From the NCBI RefSeq assembly GCF_028737315.1, contig NZ_JAQZAO010000014.1, positions 1 to 64,000 of the forward strand: 64,000 nt of DNA, written 5' to 3'. Position numbers and translations under genes: made by a program. The notes under the pieces are model-generated. The model was given only the letters and a program-made list of their open reading frames with translations, was not told the DNA's origin and did not search any database. The DNA comes from Actinomycetospora lemnae (lineage in GTDB: Bacteria; Actinomycetota; Actinomycetes; Mycobacteriales; Pseudonocardiaceae). This document shows positions 61,556-64,000 of this stretch, in pieces; the stretch's first letter is position 1; the number at the start of each line of letters is the position of its first letter.

Positions 61556-62029
61556 GTGTCCATCCCCCCGGAGTTCGGCGGCCTCGTCGACGGCGTCGTC
61601 CTGGCCCTCGTGTTCATCGCCGTCGCCTGGGCGCTGTCCCGCGTCCTCGCCGAGATCTGGATCCGCGCCCTGCTGCTCGCCGTGCTCGTCGTCGCGGCGG
61701 CGGTGTACGTCGTGTTCGCCGCCGACGAGGGCGGCGGGTGGATCGCCGGCGAGCTCGCCGGCGTCCTGCTCTACGGCGGTCTCGGCGCCCTGGGCCTGCG
61801 CGGCTCGCGCTGGTGGCTCGTCGCCGGCTGGACCGCCCACCCGGTCTGGGACATGGTGCTGCACTACGCCGGACCCGGCCGGGCCTTCGCTCCCGACACC
61901 TACACGATCCCGTGCCTGAGCTTCGACCTGCTCGTCGCCGTCTGGATCGCGGTGGCGGGACGCTCGTGGCCCTCCGAGCGGGCGCGCCGCGGCGCCGCGC
62001 CCGTCAGCCGGGAGACCGTGGCGTCCTGA
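61556..62029 (+). CDS. Integral membrane protein, DUF6010-like
   Basis: 157 aa from a GTG with AAGGAG upstream. About five membrane segments, with GWTAHPVWDMVLHY and FAPDTYTIPCLSFDLLVAVWI near the end: a His/Trp/Asp motif block resembling the DUF6010 family. It lies 33 bp after the previous membrane gene. Its 3' end overlaps by 26 bp the convergent methyltransferase gene. Function unknown. Confidence 0.7.
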   Translation: MSIPPEFGGLVDGVVLALVFIAVAWALSRVLAEIWIRALLLAVLVVAAAVYVVFAADEGGGWIAGELAGVLLYGGLGALGLRGSRWWLVAGWTAHPVWDMVLHYAGPGRAFAPDTYTIPCLSFDLLVAVWIAVAGRSWPSERARRGAAPVSRETVAS

Positions 62030-62540
62030 CCGGCCCTCCCCCGCCGAGCGCGGCGCGGACGTGCAGCAACCGCACGCCGCGCCGCGTCGGCGTCGTGACG
62101 GTCGGGGCGAAGCCGCCCGCGGTGAGGTGGTCGCGCAGGCGGTCGGCGACGTCCCCGCGCGGAGCCGCGCCGTCCGAGCCGTACACGAGGTGCAGCACGC
62201 CGCCCGCGTCCAGGGCCGTCGCCAGCACCGCGAGCTCGGCGCGCGCCGCGCCGGTCCAGAAGACGTTGACGTTGATCGCCAGCGCGAGGTCGACCGTGCC
62301 GGGCGCCGGCCGGAACGCGGCGAGCGCGGTGGTGTGCACCGTCCCGCGGCCGGCGAGCCGCGCGGCGGTGGCCGCCGTCGCCGTCGCGGAGCGGTCGAGG
62401 CCGGTGTACCGCCCGCGCGGCAGCCGGTCGACGAGCAGGACCGCCGCCACCCCGCGCCCGCAGCCCACCTCGAGCACGCGGGCGTCCGGCGCGGGGTCGA
62501 CGACGTCGACGGCGGCCGCGAGGCGCGGTGGGACCCTCAC
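62004..62540 (-). CDS. SAM-dependent methyltransferase (small)
   Basis: 178 aa from a GTG overlapping the AHSA1 gene stop (62537-62540). VLEVGCGRGVAAVLLVDRLPRGRYTGLDRSATAT is motif I and strand 2; ALAINVNVFW is the post-motif II. It is short, lacking an N-terminal cap, as typical Rossmann methyltransferases of unknown role in actinobacteria. Third gene of the ArsR/AHSA1/methyltransferase operon. Confidence 0.82.
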   Translation of the reverse strand: MRVPPRLAAAVDVVDPAPDARVLEVGCGRGVAAVLLVDRLPRGRYTGLDRSATATAATAARLAGRGTVHTTALAAFRPAPGTVDLALAINVNVFWTGAARAELAVLATALDAGGVLHLVYGSDGAAPRGDVADRLRDHLTAGGFAPTVTTPTRRGVRLLHVRAALGGGGPVRTPRSPG

Positions 62541-63061
62541 GCGGTCGGGCTGGGCGCGCCACGGTCGGTCGCGGCGTAGCGCGGGGCGAGGGACTCCCAC
62601 GCCGCCATGAACGCCTCGCCGCAGCAGCCCTCGGCGCGGACGTCCCCGCCGGCCAGGTGCACGTCGAGGTTGTCGAGGTGCACGTGCCACCCGGCGCCGT
62701 ACGGCACGACGTCGACGGCGATCCGCGTGTGCTCGAGCCGCAGGAGCGTGCCGGCGCCGTCCGCGATCAGCGCCAGAGCGAGCTCCGACGCCGGCTCGCC
62801 GGTGTAGTCCCAGGTCACGCGCATCGCGTGGGGCGGGTCCCAGGTCGTCACGGTGCACGTCGCCGTCTCGTCGGCGTTCATGCGCAGCACGAAGCGGCCG
62901 TCCGGGCCGGGCGCGCCGGACTCGACGGGCGCGAGCCAGTCGCCGAGGCGGGCGGGGTCGGTGAGGGCCGCCCACACCTGCTCGACGGGCGCGCGCAGGC
63001 GGCGCTCGAGGGTGACGGTGCCGGCGGCGCGGTCGACGGTGCCCAGCAGGTCGGTGGTCAT
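62537..63061 (-). CDS. SRPBCC/AHSA1 family protein
   Basis: 174 aa. TVTLERRLRAPVEQVWAALTDPARLGDWLAPVESG...RVTWDYTGEPASELALALIADGAGTLLRLEHTRI is the AHSA1-like START fold. Such genes nearly always follow an ArsR gene, as here, overlapping it by 4 bp (63058-63061). The protein is believed to bind a hydrophobic ligand. Confidence 0.88.
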   Translation of the reverse strand: MTTDLLGTVDRAAGTVTLERRLRAPVEQVWAALTDPARLGDWLAPVESGAPGPDGRFVLRMNADETATCTVTTWDPPHAMRVTWDYTGEPASELALALIADGAGTLLRLEHTRIAVDVVPYGAGWHVHLDNLDVHLAGGDVRAEGCCGEAFMAAWESLAPRYAATDRGAPSPTA

Positions 63062-63429
63062 GACGAGGTCCCTTCGTCGGTGGTCGCAGGGTCGGTGATC
63101 TCGGCGGTCTCGGCGGTCTCGGCGTCGAGGTGGCGCTCGAGGGCGTCGAGGCGTCCGGTCCAGAAGCGGGTCTGCCGTGCGGCCCACCCCGCGAGGTCGT
63201 CGAGGGGGCCGGGCTCGAGGCGGTACACGCGGCGCTGGGCGTCGACCGAGCTGGTGACGACCCCGGCCTCGCGCAGCACCTTGAGGTGCTTGGACGCGGT
63301 GGGCTGGCGGATCCCGAACCGCTGGGCGGCGAGCTCCGAGAGCTCGCCCGCCGTCGCCTCGCCGTGGTCGGCGAGCCGCTCGATCATCGAGCGCCGCACC
63401 GGGTCGGCCACCGCCTGGAACACGTCCAC
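63058..63429 (-). CDS. ArsR family transcriptional regulator
   Basis: 123 aa from GTG 63429. FQAVADPVRRSMIERLADHGEATAGELSELAAQRFGIRQPTASKHLKVLREAGVVTSSVDAQRRVYRLEPGPL is the winged helix of the SRPBCC-associated ArsR group; the cysteines for metal sensing (ELCVCD type) are absent, so it is probably not a metal sensor. It is first in the operon, with an AT-rich palindromic operator upstream. Confidence 0.9.
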   Translation of the reverse strand: MDVFQAVADPVRRSMIERLADHGEATAGELSELAAQRFGIRQPTASKHLKVLREAGVVTSSVDAQRRVYRLEPGPLDDLAGWAARQTRFWTGRLDALERHLDAETAETAEITDPATTDEGTSS

Positions 63430-63444
63430 GATCCGTACTTTGCC

Positions 63445-63463
63445 ACAGAGCTATATAGCTGTC
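63445..63463. promoter_or_regulatory. ArsR operator
   Basis: AGCTATATAGCT (63449-63460) is a perfect 12-bp palindrome flanked by ACAG and GTCG, one of the most AT-rich stretches in the window. It is 20 bp before the ArsR start and in the divergent gap to the phosphotriesterase gene, so it may control both. Confidence 0.65.
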
Positions 63464-63530
63464 GAGCGAATCGACGATCCGGAGCTAGAGTGCTCCGGGT
63501 GACAACAGCACGACGAGGTGGGGGTGCGGC

Positions 63531-64000
63531 ATGCCCACGGTGGAGACGGTGCGGGGGCCGGTGGACGTCGGCGACCTGGGCACGACGCTGATGCACGAGC
63601 ACGTGTTCGTGCTGACGCCGGACATGATGCAGAACTACGGCGACCAGTACTGGGACGAGGAGGTCCGGGTCGCGGACGCGATCGAGAAGCTCCGCCGCCT
63701 GCGCGAGCTGGGCGTCACGACGATCGTCGACCCCACCGTCGTCGGGCTCGGCCGCTACGTCCCGCGCATCGCCCGGATCAACGCCGAGGTCGACCTCAAC
63801 ATCGTCGTCGCCACCGGCCTCTACACGTTCGACGAGATCCCGCACTTCCTGCACTACCGCGGCCCGGGCACGGTCCTGGGCGGCGACGAGCTGATGACCG
63901 ACCTGTTCCTGCGCGACATCCGCGAGGGCATCGGCGGCACGGGCATCAAGGCCGCGTTCCTCAAGGGCGTGGTCGAGGAGCGCGGCCTCACGCCCGACCA
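63531..64000 (+). CDS. Phosphotriesterase-family metal hydrolase (right end cut off)
   Basis: At least 156 residues from ATG 63531; the gene continues past the window. LGTTLMHEHVFVLTPDMMQ gives the first two metal ligands His22 and His24 (HEH). ELGVTTIVDPTVVGLGR and NIVVATGLYT follow the PTE/PLL barrel, and the metal-bridging lysine region (IKAAFLKGVV) is near 148. Members hydrolyse lactones (quorum-sensing homoserine lactones) or phosphotriesters. It is divergent from the ArsR operon. Confidence 0.85.
   Translation, partial: MPTVETVRGPVDVGDLGTTLMHEHVFVLTPDMMQNYGDQYWDEEVRVADAIEKLRRLRELGVTTIVDPTVVGLGRYVPRIARINAEVDLNIVVATGLYTFDEIPHFLHYRGPGTVLGGDELMTDLFLRDIREGIGGTGIKAAFLKGVVEERGLTPD

Overview
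The window is very GC-rich with strong GC bias at third codon positions. It has many GTG starts and many 4-bp stop/start overlaps. Gene content (catechol branch of the beta-ketoadipate pathway, fused indolepyruvate oxidoreductase, YagTSR-type xanthine dehydrogenase, small actinobacterial DUF families) points to an actinomycete chromosome, most likely Pseudonocardiales such as Pseudonocardia or Actinomycetospora (inference). No rRNA, tRNA, CRISPR array, complete insertion sequence or prophage was seen. About 67 protein genes are called; one runs off the right edge.

Layout. 0.1-4.4 kb: HSL-type esterase, DUF3253, two SRPBCC proteins, and a CaiB-type CoA-transferase coupled to a flavin reductase. 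4.6-11.5 kb: one co-directional aromatic-degradation operon (FAD monooxygenase, catA, LysR regulator, catB, catC, pcaD, pcaI, pcaJ) converting a hydroxylated aromatic through catechol to 3-oxoadipyl-CoA; the final thiolase is absent here. 11.8-19.6 kb: PAS-like protein, acetoacetyl-CoA synthetase, methyltransferase, an MFS exporter whose N-terminus is broken by a TGA, CBS protein, aldo/keto reductase, VOC protein and MGT-type glycosyltransferase. 19.9-27.5 kb: polyol/sugar ABC importer with divergent LacI regulator and a xylulokinase. 27.6-32 kb: Hsp20 with a HAIR-like operator and a three-subunit molybdenum hydroxylase. 32-39.7 kb: DEAD-box helicase, M4 protease with emfourin-like inhibitor, ilvD, YceI. 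39.8-48.3 kb: membrane pseudokinase, BrkB protein, pyrophosphatase, a coupled ABM/DUF3500/carboxylesterase operon and small proteins. 48.3-57.9 kb: FNT channel, OsmC gene without a stop, fused indolepyruvate oxidoreductase with divergent Lrp regulator, aldo/keto reductase, TetR/SDR pair and a spore-photolyase-like radical SAM protein. 58-64 kb: large LuxR (LAL) regulator, membrane proteins, an ArsR/AHSA1/methyltransferase operon and a truncated phosphotriesterase.

The most unusual layer is repetitive and sits mostly at gene ends. Four families of short dispersed, often palindromic elements recur in the 64 kb: 40-bp GTGAGC...GCTCAC palindromes (3 copies), a 52-bp element with an inverted core (2), a block built on AGCGCAGCGGAGCTCGACC (3), and an element starting CCAGCCTGGCGTCCACGCTG (2). 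Several copies supply or abut stop codons. Other anomalies are a perfect ten-fold LAD repeat inside the LysR regulator, the TGA-interrupted MFS gene and the stop-less OsmC gene. Well-formed operators are visible upstream of hsp20, yceI, the Lrp/IOR pair, the second aldo/keto reductase, the TetR/SDR pair and the ArsR operon.
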